From the NCBI GenBank assembly GCA_024867545.1, contig JANFNE010000066.1, forward strand, positions 124,001-188,000: 64,000 nucleotides of DNA, given 5' to 3'. Below are positions 11,671 through 20,511 of this stretch, one piece after another. The stretch's first letter is position 1, and every line of letters starts with the position of its first letter. The notes beneath the pieces were generated by a model. That model did no database searches. It was not told the origin of the DNA and saw nothing but the letters and a program-made list of their open reading frames with translations. The translations under genes and the position numbers were made by a program. Source of the DNA: Phytopythium helicoides. Its lineage: Eukaryota; Oomycota; Peronosporomycetes; Pythiales; Pythiaceae.

Positions 11671-12888
11671 GGAAGAAGGGGATTTGTTAAACGCGCAGAA
11701 ACGCGACGCAGTATGTGGTAGACACGCAGGTTCTCCTGGTCCGCGTGCGCCACACAAGCTTCGTCTAAACATCGATGCGGCGTCATCGCCTTCAACTCGT
11801 TCAAGCACCTCCGAGCGCTCCGCCATCAACGCTCGCCATGCAGCCAACGAGCAGGTTAAAAGAGCGTGAGGCACCAATTGACGTCCTGCTCCTTCTCGTT
11901 CGTGGCGTCATGCTTCAAGTAATGTCATTGCCAGTGCTTCGCGTTTCCGTCACCTTGTACCCCGCCGTCATCATCTTTGCGCTGTACTGCTCTTCGAGGT
12001 CACCGAGCTTATTTCCTGCGACTTGCCACTGCGGGTGCAGCCAGCGCGACCAGCTTGAAGGCGATTGTGCTGTTGGCACTGGATACGACCCAGCGTCCCA
12101 AAGTTGACCGACGAGCTCCACTCATTGCACTCTACTGCAAAGTGTTCGCAGAACTGCACTACTGGAAAGTATCATGTCCCCTATCCAAATCTAGCAGACA
12201 TATCCAAATCTAGCAGACATGCTCGCCATGCCTCCGCAAGCAGAGGTCAACATTGATTCCGACTCACTGCCAGACGGAGGGCCACACCAAAGACTCACGA
12301 CTCCTGCACTCGTCACAGCGCTTGAGCTCGTACCGTCGTCTCACTCGCTCATTTGCACCTCAGGATGCAAACACTGCCTCTCACAGAAGAGTCACCTACC
12401 ACTGGCGACGTCGACGATCCCCAAATCCCTCAACGCGCCAGAGTCATCGCTCATCACACCGACGTTGCTGGTGCTCCCTCTGCAGCTGCTCGCAGCACCG
12501 TGCGTTGAAATCACGACTGAGCAATTCGTCAACAAGCAGTTGCTACTCATCTCGGCCTTCACGTCGCCGATAACGAAAGAATCGCCGAGCACATCACCTA
12601 CAGATCGGATCTGGAGGTGGTGTGCCCGACTATTCTTGCGATCTGGCAGATCCGCTTGACGACGACACACCACCGCTTTGACGTTCAAAACTCTCGAAAG
12701 AGCCACCTCCGCTTACTACCGCAGAGTCACCGAGCGATCCAAGCCTCAGCCCCCACGCCGTCGAGCTCCTCGCCGCCAACTTACAAAGTCAACCATCTTA
12801 TACTCACAAAACGTCGAGAAAGTCTCATGACAAAATGTGACCCAAGTCGCCCCCTCGCAGTCCGGTCGAGTCGCCACTTCCGCAGCAA
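11671..12888. other. Intergenic region with no supported gene
   Basis: Short overlapping ORFs exist on both strands, but none shows a recognisable domain, consistent codon use or plausible splicing. The last few hundred bases must include the TAF12 promoter. A short tandem repeat lies at 12182-12219. Confidence 0.5.
12182..12219. repeat. Two perfect 19-bp tandem copies
   Basis: The unit TATCCAAATCTAGCAGACA occurs twice head to tail (12182-12200 and 12201-12219). Its function is unknown. Confidence 0.85.
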
Positions 12889-13506
12889 ATGACCAAGGCG
12901 GGCGACGCCAAGAAGGTGCGCGCGGGCTCGACGTCCTCGGCCGGGGGCTCGCCCAGGAGCAGCAAGAGCGCGCGCGCCGCGTTCGCCGGCAGTCCGAGCG
13001 GCGCGGCGGGCGGCGCGGGGGGCGCAGGCTTCGCGAGCGCGGCGACCACGAGCCGCGCTCTGACGCCCAACCGGCAGCTAGGCGAGCTGCTGGGTGCCAT
13101 CGAGCCGCGCTTCTGCTTCCACCCGGCGGTCGAGGAGCTGCTGCTCGACATGGCGAGCGAGTTCGTGAGCGAGGTGGTCGACTTGTCCGGCGCGCTTGCC
13201 AAGCACCGCCGCTCCACCGTGCTTGAGCCCAAGGACCTGCAGCTCTGCCTCGCCAAGAACTACGGCATCTCGCTCGCCGGCGTGCTGCCCGGCGCACCCG
13301 CGGCGCTGCACCCGCTCGGACAGGACCTCGGCGCGCGCGCACGACCCGCCAAGAACTCGCTGCACATGCACCGCGTCGCGCTCAAGCGCAAGGCGCTGCT
13401 GCGCTCGCGCGCGCTCAAGCTGCAGGCTGCACGCCCCGGCCGACCCGAGACCGCAGGCAAGAAGCTCGCGCGGAAAGGCAGCACCTCGACGCTGGACGCC
13501 AAGTGA
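12889..13506 (+). CDS. TAF12: TFIID subunit TAF12 (histone fold)
   Basis: Subunit of the TFIID and SAGA-type complexes that pairs with TAF4 through an H2B-like histone fold. It is a single exon of 205 residues. The first 60 residues are Ala/Gly/Ser-rich and disordered. The histone fold covers about residues 60-135 (LGELLGAIEPRFCFHPAVEE, LLDMASEFVSEVV, LAKHRRSTVLEPKDLQLCLA), with the diagnostic KHR..LE.KDLQL pattern, followed by a basic tail rich in Arg and Lys. It is convergent with the transposase-derived gene that ends at 13688. Confidence 0.9.
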   Translation: MTKAGDAKKVRAGSTSSAGGSPRSSKSARAAFAGSPSGAAGGAGGAGFASAATTSRALTPNRQLGELLGAIEPRFCFHPAVEELLLDMASEFVSEVVDLSGALAKHRRSTVLEPKDLQLCLAKNYGISLAGVLPGAPAALHPLGQDLGARARPAKNSLHMHRVALKRKALLRSRALKLQAARPGRPETAGKKLARKGSTSTLDAK

Positions 13507-13687
13507 GCTTGCCGACATGAACACACAAGCAACGGGGGCAAGGGTATTTAGGGTGAGAGAGAGAGCCATTGCTAGCTGGCATCGAGAGCGTGCGTGTGGA
13601 CAGGGTTCACTACCAGGTTAGGACGAGAATGACTACTTACGCAACACGCTTCGCTCTCCTCATATCCACGCGGCAATGGCCATACGC

Positions 13688-16609
13688 TCATACCAACTCG
13701 GTGAGCCCAGTCACCACGTCCGAGTCGAACTCGAGTCGAGGTGCCTTGGGCGGCGGCGGCAAACTCGAAGGGTCTACCGCCAGCGCATTCGTCCCGGCGC
13801 CAGCACCAACATCGCCACCATTTTCATCACCTCCGTCAAGAGGTGTCGTGTGCTCCTGAGCGCCATCTTCCGACTTGGTCGAGTTGGCGCTCCGCGGACG
13901 CTTCTTGTATTTTGAGCCCTTGGTCGTGACCGCCGGCAATATCGAGCCGTCTTTGTGGAGGTCTTCAGCGGCGGGGATCTCAATGCGCAGGTTGCGATTC
14001 ACCTCGGCGTACGTCGTTGCCTTGTAGACTGCATCAAAACCGTCCATCAGCGCGCCTTCGTTCGCGAAATGCAGCGCGACAGCTACAAAGTGCCGGCACG
14101 GAATGCCGATCTGGTACATCTGCCCGCACGTGCACGTCCTCAGGGATAGGTCCACCCGATGCGTGATCTTCGGGCGAGCGCCGGTGCGCCAAGTGAACGC
14201 AACTTGCTCATCGCACAATCGCACAGTATACGACTCGGACTCCTGGAGCTCTTGGCGGTACAGAACATCGGCTCCAGGAGTCAGCAGTGGGTTCTCTGCT
14301 GCCAACTTGGAAGCGAGTTGATTCTTCTTGAAGATCGAGTCCATGAGGAAAGCTAGGAAGCTGTACATCAGATCGAACGGCGCCTCATCGCTGAGCACAA
14401 TGTCCGAACCAACGATCGCCTCGTCAACATTCGTGCTTGACCACTTATACAGGCGGATGGAGCGGTTGAGGTAGTATGCCCAATTCTTCGGGTGCACAGA
14501 GCGTAGAAAGGTAGCTGCTGCAGCATTCAAGCTCTCGAGTTGTGTGAGGATCTTCAGGAATCCTTCCTCCGTATCTTGCGCCTGCATCTCCCAGATCAAG
14601 TCCTCGAGGCCCCCAAGCGCAGGAATGTTTTTATCGCGGCCAATCTCCTCGATCAAGCTGCGCACACAAAACATGATCTTGGCGTTGCGCGCCTCGTGGG
14701 CGAGTGCACGCAAAAGTCCATTCTGGCTGTGCGAGCAGAAGACTGGGCAGGCGTCAAAGCGGACACCACCGGTCTTGGCCATCGCCAGGAACCACTTCAT
14801 GTGCTCAACCTCCGCATTCGGCATCAGGGCGAAAGCCAGAGCCTGGCTCTTCAGATTACCGTCGCGACCAATGAGCAGAACCATGCAGCCGTTGTAGCTG
14901 ACATTGTCGTAATTGATCACATGGATACCAAACACTTGCTGCATGCATAGCAGCGTCATCGAGCTTGCGTTTGGCATGATAAATGCACGCACAAAATGCC
15001 CAAGCTCGTCTTTCTCGTAACTAACCGTCGAACCGGGATTCTTCTTGGCAAACGACTCGATTAGGCTTGGAATAAACTTGTAGCTCTCAGTCAGGTCATC
15101 CGTCGAGGTGGCAATAACTAGCCGCTGCGCACGGTACGCCATCCCACGAGGAATCTTGATACCAGACTCCGAGTTTAGCAGAAAGGAGTCCGTGAGCAGC
15201 TTGCCATTCGACTTGGAGTGGGTGACGACTGCCTGGCGGAAAAATCGCATTTCGGCTAGCTGCCTTGCGGTAGGCTTGGCTTCGCCAGTGCAATTCTCCG
15301 AGTGCTTGAGATTCATCGCAGAGATCTTCCAGTTCTTGGACTTCCAGCCCTTCACAAGTTGTACAAACCACAGACAATGCTCGTCCGAGCACACGTACTT
15401 TTTGTTGCTGCCGCCGTTGTTTTTCTTGCACAACTTGGAGCGCTTGCGCTGCACGACAAGCGCGAAGTCGCTGATTGCCTTGGTCGCTTCTTTGCCCGTG
15501 CTCCAGCGCAATTCGTGGGTCAGCTGGTACTTGGAAATATCGTCCACCAGCAGCGAGGCTCGCGGCGTAAGAGTGTTCGTACTTGACAGCTGCTGTGCGC
15601 CACGCTGGTCTTGCACCATCGGGTCGATTGCCATGGCAACACTGGCACCGCGATTACTGTTGGCGTCTTGCATGAGCACCATAGCGTGATTCCTCATCAT
15701 AGCTTCCGACACCTCCTTCTTGCGCGCGTTAAAGTTGCACGTTTCGAGGCACTCCTTCGAGTGCAACAGGCTCAACGACAGCACCGAGTACTGGTCTGTG
15801 ACGGTGGCCGACTCCTCTAGAACAACCATCCACTTGCAGTTGGAGTTGCGGTGGTTCTGGCACAGCACCCGTCGCACCGACAGCATCTTGCCGTCCACCT
15901 CCATCTGCGCCGACTTCTCGGAAACGGCGCGGCGGCCCATTTGATGCGCGAGCGAGCGGACCGCGAAGATGGCCTCCTTCCACGTCAGGAACGTCAGTCC
16001 GACGTACCAGTGCGAGCCGAGCGCAGCAGCGGCTGCCGCGCTCGATCCGACCGAGCTCGGCTCTCCAGCGATGTCCGCGCTGCTGCTGCTGCTGCTGCTG
16101 CTTGCACCAGCGCCGGTCTCCTCAGCGGCGAGGCGCTGGATGTCCGCGAGGCTTGCGGCCGAGCTGCTGGCCGCGGTCTGCGCGTCGGCCGGCGCCGGGT
16201 CTGGGCAGCCCGTCTTGTGGTGCACCGTGTTCATGCTGGATATCTTCCAGCGCTTCTCGCTCTTGGTGTAGGAGAGGCGCACGAACCACTTGCACTCGGG
16301 CGCGGCCTCGCACTCGAGCACCACCACGTTGGCCGCGATGGGCGACGCCGAGAGCGCCGCATCCGCCTCGCCCTCGCGCGCGCGCTGCTGGATGCGCACG
16401 CGACGGCGCTGCGTCTGCTCCGCGAACGTCTCGACGACCGCGACGGCGTCCGCGATCGTCACGAAGCGCTCGTCCTTGCGCAGCGCCTCCGCCATGCCGC
16501 GCGCGCTGCCTTCCCGCGTTTTGACTCGAGCCCCAACGGGTTTTGCGCGGCTTCCCACCGTGTTTTTCCGCGTTGCGAGAGGTGACTCGAAGGTCGCGCG
16601 AGTCGACAT
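13688..16609 (-). CDS. Domesticated MULE/FAR1-like transposase with SWIM zinc finger
   Basis: A single uninterrupted exon of 973 residues. The N-terminal half has three related zinc-ligand units of the form C..CKWFV/CLWFV..WKIS..N..H....C (ECKWFVRLSYTKSEKRWKIS, NCKWMVVLEE, HCLWFVQLVKGWKSKNWKIS), like FAR1/MuDR DNA-binding domains. The middle is a MULE transposase core (VINYDNVSYNGCMVLLIGRD, NAEVEHMKWFLAMAK). A SWIM finger follows (CTCGQMYQIGIPCRHFVAV). Where active MULEs have an SDR motif with the second catalytic Asp, this protein reads FCSHSQNGLL, so catalysis is probably lost. I see no terminal inverted repeats or target duplications. A host transcription-factor-like role is inferred. A second Met lies at residue 39. 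Confidence 0.85.
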   Translation of the reverse strand: MSTRATFESPLATRKNTVGSRAKPVGARVKTREGSARGMAEALRKDERFVTIADAVAVVETFAEQTQRRRVRIQQRAREGEADAALSASPIAANVVVLECEAAPECKWFVRLSYTKSEKRWKISSMNTVHHKTGCPDPAPADAQTAASSSAASLADIQRLAAEETGAGASSSSSSSSADIAGEPSSVGSSAAAAAALGSHWYVGLTFLTWKEAIFAVRSLAHQMGRRAVSEKSAQMEVDGKMLSVRRVLCQNHRNSNCKWMVVLEESATVTDQYSVLSLSLLHSKECLETCNFNARKKEVSEAMMRNHAMVLMQDANSNRGASVAMAIDPMVQDQRGAQQLSSTNTLTPRASLLVDDISKYQLTHELRWSTGKEATKAISDFALVVQRKRSKLCKKNNGGSNKKYVCSDEHCLWFVQLVKGWKSKNWKISAMNLKHSENCTGEAKPTARQLAEMRFFRQAVVTHSKSNGKLLTDSFLLNSESGIKIPRGMAYRAQRLVIATSTDDLTESYKFIPSLIESFAKKNPGSTVSYEKDELGHFVRAFIMPNASSMTLLCMQQVFGIHVINYDNVSYNGCMVLLIGRDGNLKSQALAFALMPNAEVEHMKWFLAMAKTGGVRFDACPVFCSHSQNGLLRALAHEARNAKIMFCVRSLIEEIGRDKNIPALGGLEDLIWEMQAQDTEEGFLKILTQLESLNAAAATFLRSVHPKNWAYYLNRSIRLYKWSSTNVDEAIVGSDIVLSDEAPFDLMYSFLAFLMDSIFKKNQLASKLAAENPLLTPGADVLYRQELQESESYTVRLCDEQVAFTWRTGARPKITHRVDLSLRTCTCGQMYQIGIPCRHFVAVALHFANEGALMDGFDAVYKATTYAEVNRNLRIEIPAAEDLHKDGSILPAVTTKGSKYKKRPRSANSTKSEDGAQEHTTPLDGGDENGGDVGAGAGTNALAVDPSSLPPPPKAPRLEFDSDVVTGLTELV

Positions 16610-16644
16610 GCCATGACTGTAATCGCGGCTGCATAGTGGCCATT
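16610..16644. promoter_or_regulatory. 35-bp start-to-start gap (shared bidirectional promoter)
   Basis: Only 35 bases separate the ATG at 16609 (minus) from the ATG at 16645 (plus). Each core promoter or 5' UTR must overlap the other gene's UTR or coding region, unless the transposase-derived gene starts at its Met39. Confidence 0.5.
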
Positions 16645-17291
16645 ATGGCGACGCCGCGGGCGTGCGCCTTCTGCCGCCGCGAGGCGCTGCGCGCGAGCAA
16701 CCGACTGGTGTACGAGGTGCGCGCGGCTAAGTGGGGCGCAGAGGAGGCCAGTTGTGCGCTCACTGCGGCTCTATGCTCGAGCAGGACGCGCTGGTGGCGG
16801 CCATCGAGGATCGGCACCCGCGAGCGGCCGTGCACCTCCTGGTGATCCCGCACCAGCACATCTCGACCGTGGACGACCTCACGCCCGCACACCTGGACCT
16901 GCGTACGTTGGTGCTGGCTCATGAGGCTGCGACTGCGTGCTGACGAGAGCACGTGGCATGTATCGTGCAGTGCGGCACATGATGGACACGGGGGAGCGGA
17001 TACTGGAAGACAGAGGATACGCGCGGCGCAAGGCAGACTCGCGGTGCGATCTGTGCAGCTGCAGCAAGCACAAGCTAGTGTGAGCTCACCTCGTTGCTGT
17101 GAGGATTGGGCAGGTTTGGCTTTCACCGCCCACCGTTTGCGTCCATCCACCACCTGCACATGCACTGCCTCGGGGAGCCGTTCACGCCGGTCTGGAACCG
17201 CCTGCGGTACACCGAGAGCTTTCTGCGCTCCTACATCAGTGTCGAGAGCGTGCTGGAAAAACTGGAGCAGAACGCTCGAGCGTGTGAGTGA
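16645..17291 (+). CDS. HIT-domain (histidine triad) nucleotide hydrolase, HINT3-like
   Basis: Four exons (16645-16716, 16785-16902, 16950-17043, 17114-17291) give 153 residues. The N-terminus has CAFC, a zinc-type pair. The HIT fold is visible as HLLVIPHQHISTVDDL and the catalytic triad HHLHMHC (H-x-H-x-H). HIT enzymes hydrolyse nucleotide phosphoramidates or dinucleotides through the middle histidine. The FGFHRPPFASIHHLHMH stretch resembles HINT3/aprataxin-like members. All joins keep phase. The stop codon is 82 bp from the convergent MED8 stop. Confidence 0.9.
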
Positions 17292-17373
17292 GAACCCGCG
17301 AGCGATACTTGAAGAGAATGTCAAGTCTTACGTTATTCGGCAAGCAGCAAGGGCAGATTCTCAGCGATGCCAT

Positions 17374-17991
17374 TCACTCGTACGAGCCCGATTCCATGTA
17401 CTTGAATTGCTGGCTCTGCGTGCTCTGCGGCTTGGTCTTGGTGGCGTACTTGTTGACGCGGATGGACTTGAGCAACCCGTCCGACATTTCGCGAAACGTC
17501 TCCTCCATGCTCTCGACGACCTCGTTGTGCGCGCTCACGAGCTTGTGCAGCGACTCGGCGTTCTTCTCGCGCGCCTTGTCGGCCATCAGCTGCCGGTCCT
17601 CCTCCTCCATCTCCGGGTCCTCGCGCGTGCGCAGCAGCAGCGGGATGTCTGCCGGGTTGGGCGTCGCCATGCGCGGCACGCACGCAAAGTGCTGCACCAG
17701 GTCCGGGATCTCGTCGTTCATGTTCTCCAGCTGCTTGGCGATCACCATGTACTGGCTCAGCAGCTCCGGCCTGTCGACTCGCGCAGGTTAGCGCTGGGGA
17801 ACACCCAGACCGCCTCGGCGGCCGCAAAACGACGCCGGTTTCCGCGCCAACTGCGCGACGCACCAGGTGCTCGCCGGGTTCCACGCCAGGTTGTGCTCCA
17901 GGCGCACGATCGTGTGCCGCAGGTGGTCCGCGCGCGCGCGAATGCTGCTCAGCGCGCGGTCGATCTCGCCCCCGCCTCCCTGCGCCTGCAT
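17374..17991 (-). CDS. MED8: Mediator complex subunit 8
   Basis: Head-module subunit of Mediator, which links transcription factors to RNA polymerase II. Exons are 17864-17991 and 17374-17770 around a 93-bp intron, giving 174 residues. It begins MQAQGGGGEIDRALSSIRAR with a helical N-terminus, continues WPELLSQYMVIAKQLENMND, then the proline-containing VPRMATPNPADIPLLLRTRE and DPEMEEEDRQL, matching the MED8 pattern (LRT..DPE.EE..) followed by a helix. The match was recognised by eye from pattern and length. Confidence 0.82.
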
Positions 17992-18247
17992 GCTGTCTCG
18001 CCCAAGTGCGCAAAAGCCAAAATCGCAGGAAACTGGTTGACAGCAGACGGAACGTACAGAACCCCTTAAAGGCACTTTTATCTTATTGCCAATCAGCGAG
18101 CGGACGTGTTATTCTGTCCAATCAACGAGTGCTTAGTGTGTCTATAAACGATAGTTTCTGGGGTTTGAGTGAAATAATGAGACCAGTTTACTGCTTGTCT
18201 GCGAGAAGCTCGCGACGGCATACAAACTGCAAGATACCGACAGTTGA
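17992..18247. promoter_or_regulatory. Divergent promoter with two CCAAT boxes
   Basis: This 256-bp gap lies between the MED8 and acid phosphatase start codons. CCAATCA occurs at 18089-18095 and again at 18118-18124, near the middle, so both genes could use them. Confidence 0.45.
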
Positions 18248-20214
18248 ATGATGAAGCTGCTGCTGCTGCTGGCGATGGCGCTGCTCTCGGCGGCGGCGGC
18301 GATGCCTCCAGCGGCTGGCGCGGGGCCCTACGACGGGTGGAAGCCGCTGCGCTACTGCAACGCACCTGATCGCATGGAGGCGGCGCGCATCCCGCCGCTG
18401 ACGGCGAGCCAGGCGGAGACACTCGCGTCGCTCGAGCAGGTGCAGGTGCTGGCCCGCCACGGCGCGCGCGCGCCGTACACGAGCGTCTTCTGCTGGGAGA
18501 ACGAGGCGCACAACCCCATGAACGCCGAGTGGAAGTGCGGCGCCTCCTCCGTCTCGGTGGGTCGCGGGGCTGCTGTGCGCGGGACGAGAGGGGAGGAAGG
18601 AGAGCTGATCGGGTGAGGAGCGCAGTCGCAGGATATCGGAACGAACGCCACGGCCAGCGGCTTCGGCCGCCTTTACGGCAAGCAGTACATGGACGGCCGC
18701 AATATCCTCCATGGCGACTGCGTCGTTGGCGGACTGCTGTCGGTCGGCAGGAAGCAGCACCTCAAGAACGGCCAGTACGCTTGATTGGACATTCAAGTGG
18801 GTTGGATTGACAGCTGCGTTGACAAGCTGTGCTCAACTGCAGGTTCTTGAGGGACGCTTACATTGGAGAGGGGCCGCTGAAGCTCTTTCCTACGACCAAC
18901 CTTGCGGTACGCGTCGGCTGGGATGAGATCAATTTGCAAGTCACAACAACTGAGTAAACTCTGCATCCAGGAACTCCCGCTCGATCGGATTTACCTCCGA
19001 AGGTATTACCGCATATGTGTCTGCACATCTCTACCAAGACTCTAACTCCGTGTGCATTGCTTTCAAAATGTAGTGATGATGAAGAGCGGACGGTGGGATC
19101 TGGACATGCTCTTATGGACGGCTTCTTTCCGCCGGACGAGTCGGCGTCTCACAACGCCGAGCACATGCTCACTTGGAACGTCGCCGATTATGCTATTGAC
19201 TACATCAACTCGAACGAGCATATTTGTCCGATGCTGACGTACATTTGGAACGAATCGATGCAGTCCGAGGAGTACAAAAAGAAGGTCACCGATCCAGCGC
19301 GAATTGAAATGACCAAGCGCTTTGAGAGCGTAGTGGGCAAATTCTCGTGGGACACTGCCCTCGAGTGCCTCGCGACGACTCGGTGCAACGATCTACCTCC
19401 ACCCAAGGGCTTGGATGAAGAGTTATTTGACAAGGTTTTCCATGAAGTCGAGGCAGAGCAGGGCCTTCAGTTGGCATACAGCAGCGCCTGGTACTCAAAG
19501 GTGGCCATGCAGCCGCTCGCTCTGGACGTGATTAGTCGCGTCGACAAGGTGACCGACGGCGTCGCCTGGGCTCCGAAGCTTGCGGTGACAATGGGTTCGT
19601 CTACTTCTGACTCGGGCTTGTTCGTTCGCTGCGTTCTGACATGTGCGATACGTAAACGATTCAGGGCACGACTCCACGCTGATGCCGCTCTTGGCAGCGC
19701 TCCTCGGTGACAAGTGGGACCGAACGTGGACGCCGTACGCGGGCATGGTCGTTATCGAAGTGTACAAGACGAAGAGCAAATCCACTGCGGCTCGGCTCAT
19801 CTTTCACGGAGAGGCTCTAGTCATCCCCGGCTGCAACGACTGTACGTGACGTATTGGCTCGAGTTGGCGTAGGTTCTGTTGCTGATGGCTCGCTTCCTCA
19901 CTGCAGCTCTGTGCGACATTGAAGACTTCTTCCGCGCGTTCGAATTCGCCCGCACCGATCGCGACTGCAGCGCTCCCGCCACTTCGACCAGCTCTCCGTC
20001 ATCGAGCACCTCCACGGGAGAGGGTGCCGCGGTCTCTTCGGTCGCATCGAGCGAGTCGCCGAGTGGCCTCGGCCTCCTTGCTGTCGCGGCCATTCTCGTG
20101 GCCGGCGTTGCGCTCGGCGTCGCCGTCTTCGTCTTCATCCGTCGCCGCAAAAACCGCCGCGAACCCGCCGGCCACGCGTACGCGGGGCTCGACGACGAGC
20201 AGACGCTGCTGTAG
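18248..20214 (+). CDS. Histidine acid phosphatase, type I membrane protein
   Basis: Secretory-pathway phosphomonoesterase. The signal peptide MMKLLLLLAMALLSAAAAMP is followed by the catalytic RHGARAP and, about 330 residues later, the acid/base GHDSTLMP, the two hallmarks of the branch-2 histidine phosphatases. Exons: 18248-18556, about 18632-18774, 18843-18906, 18971-19002, 19074-19594, 19665-19841 and 19907-20214. The second acceptor could be 6 bases earlier. All joins are in phase, giving about 517 residues. The C-terminus has a Ser/Thr-rich stem, one membrane segment (GLLAVAAILVAGVALGVAVF), then RRRK and a short tail ending YAGLDDEQTLL that resembles a sorting signal. The lysosomal acid phosphatase layout is similar; the substrate is unknown. 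Confidence 0.9.
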
Positions 20215-20511
20215 ATGCGCAAGGTCGAGCGCTGCCGTAGATCCGCGTCGCCATGAGCTGACGAGTTGAATGCGGTGCCCAAAGTTTTTCCTGTCCCGTC
20301 GCTGCTGTTTTTTCCACCCACCGGCTTGGATTTTACCACCCATACAAAGCGCCAAGTGGCATTCCCCACGAGGCTCGAGCCACTTTCCTCCTCGACGCGC
20401 GCGGCTCATGGACGACTCAGGTAGGCTGCGCGGCCGCGGCCAGCGCCAGGCGAGCGCGAGAGGCTGACGCGTCGGTGCGACTGCGCAGCGACGGCGGCCG
20501 AGCGGCGCGGC
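20215..20511. other. Short tandem intergenic region
   Basis: Just under 300 bp between the acid phosphatase stop and the hydrolase start. It must hold a 3' UTR and the hydrolase promoter; no motif stands out. Confidence 0.4.

Noticed and set aside
12219..12659. Possible gene between carbonic anhydrase and TAF12
   Set aside because: Overlapping short frames all lack domains, and no GT-AG joins produce a coherent protein.
15851..16585. 244-codon plus-strand frame opposite the transposase-derived gene
   Set aside because: Arg/Ala-rich shadow of the confirmed minus-strand coding frame.
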